A stretch of DNA of 64,000 nt, from positions 11,272,001-11,336,000 of the forward strand of contig JAFREQ010000014.1 in NCBI GenBank assembly GCA_025331565.1. Direction: 5' to 3'. A program made the position numbers and the translations under genes. Origin of the DNA: Holacanthus passer (lineage: Eukaryota > Chordata > Actinopteri > Pomacanthidae). This document shows, piece by piece, positions 63,056-64,000 of the stretch. The notes under the pieces were generated by a model that saw only the letters and a program-made list of their open reading frames with translations, searched no databases and was not told the DNA's origin. Every line of letters begins with the position of its first letter. Position 1 is the stretch's first letter.

Positions 63056-63817
63056 GAAACGCATTATGCAGGGCCATGTGGAAGGATGATGACCAAAGAG
63101 AGGTTGTTTATTCCAGTACCAGACAAGCTCCTTTGCTCAATTGTTTTTGCATAGGCCAATTTCCTCCGGATGGGAAATTGAATGGAAAATCAATGAAACA
63201 CAGGCAGAAAAACATCTGAACCACAACAACAAGATACAGACGTTGTCGTAGCCCAGAGTAGGGCCGGATGAGAAATATTTTCATTTATCTGGTCTCCACA
63301 TAATTGAAGCATGACAAAATTCCCATAATGAAACGGTGAGGGGTGGAGACGGAGGAGTGGGACTGGGCATGAGGGTGGAGGAAATGAAGAGGGAGTGTGG
63401 CTGGCAGGCAGATGAGCAGGTAGACCGGCAGGTGAGTGATGATCCCGGGATAGAGAGAGACAAGTTAGTAATGTGAAACACCAGGAGAACAATCACTAAG
63501 AAACACTAGATCGGCCTTGAAGTGAGACAACAATGTGATTAAGAGAGAGAGCGAGAGGCAGGTGTGCAGACTGGGAGGGGTGATGAGCTGATTGCTGACA
63601 GGTATGTAAGGTGAGCAAAGCCAGGAGCCAGGAGAAAGAAGGAGGAAGACTACACCCACAGCAAGACACACACAGACAAGACACAAACAAAGACAGGGGA
63701 GACAGACAAGGGAGCACTGGGGAAAGTAAAAGGTAGGGAAACACAAGGAAATCTTTAAACAGTTTTTTTAAGTTTACTTTTCGCCTGTAACCAATTTTAT
63801 TTAAGAGGATCACACGG

Positions 63818-63872
63818 TCAAAATATTAAGATATTCATTTATTAGTCCCACAATGGGGAAATTTACAATCAT
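63818..63872 (-). mobile_element. 3' tail of a non-LTR retroelement, minus orientation
   Basis: AAGATATTCATTTATTAGTC followed by CCACAATGGGGAAATTTAC is the reverse complement of the tail motif found elsewhere in the window, and shares phrases with 41553-41592. Confidence 0.6.
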
Positions 63873-64000
63873 CAAACACATAGAACAGGAGACATTACAT
63901 TTTGCTCTGGTTTGACTGGCAGAGGTCATAGTGTTTCCATCTTCAGTCAGTCGAGAGAAGGGAAAAGAGGAGAGGCCCCTGCTTTATTTAAAGATGTGGT

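Larger units (their letters stand above)
62784..64000. other. Right-end non-coding region
   Basis: It holds an A26 homopolymer (63025-63050), GA-rich sequence and a reversed retroelement tail (63818-63872). No supported gene. Confidence 0.6.

Noticed and set aside
1..64000. CRISPR arrays, operons, rRNA and tRNA genes
   Set aside because: None was seen; the regular repeats are microsatellites, a diverged vertebrate tandem array or transposon remnants, and no tRNA cloverleaf was recognised by eye.

Overview
The window looks like a chromosome segment from a teleost fish, probably a spiny-rayed (percomorph-like) species. The evidence is the set of multi-exon vertebrate genes with GT-AG introns, compact intron sizes, and interspersed repeats of types common in fish. 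No bacterial, organellar or viral gene was recognised. Gene names come from protein similarity recalled from knowledge of the families; no database search was run.

Layout. (1) 1-12510, plus strand: the 3' part of kmt2d (MLL4/ALR, the H3K4 mono-methyltransferase). Twenty-one phase-consistent exon segments encode 2638 residues, including the glutamine-rich region, extended PHD finger, FYRN/FYRC, WDR5-binding WIN motif and SET/post-SET. Its 3' UTR probably runs to about 14.3 or 15.1-15.4 kb. (2) 18409-30419, minus strand: acvr1b (ALK4, activin type I receptor), complete, 9 coding exons, 498 residues. Its signal-peptide exon lies behind an 8.9-kb first intron in a GC-rich promoter region. It converges tail-to-tail with kmt2d. 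(3) 30.6-35.0 kb: intergenic DNA holding a diverged tandem array (period about 300-400 bp) and a retroelement tail. (4) 35963-40430, minus strand: acvrl1 (ALK1-type BMP9/10 receptor), complete, 9 coding exons, 503 residues, with a probable non-coding first exon near 45.7-46.0 kb. (5) 50203-52625, minus strand: ankrd33 (photoreceptor ankyrin-repeat protein), complete, 4 coding exons, 450 residues, with one GC-AG intron. (6) 52.6-64 kb: mostly non-coding, with two MITE-like elements, two retroelement tails and a tentative three-exon small-protein candidate (60703-62783, plus strand) whose exons join in phase.

How the genes relate. acvr1b and acvrl1 are tandem same-strand paralogues. They signal to different SMAD branches, as their L45 loops show (AADNKDNGT for SMAD2/3; ASDMTSKNSS for SMAD1/5/9). 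The order ankrd33-acvrl1-acvr1b matches the human 12q13 block. kmt2d directly next to acvr1b differs from human, where the two lie on the same arm but megabases apart. Exons were deduced by eye from splice sites, reading phase and family knowledge. UTR ends and promoters are inferred.
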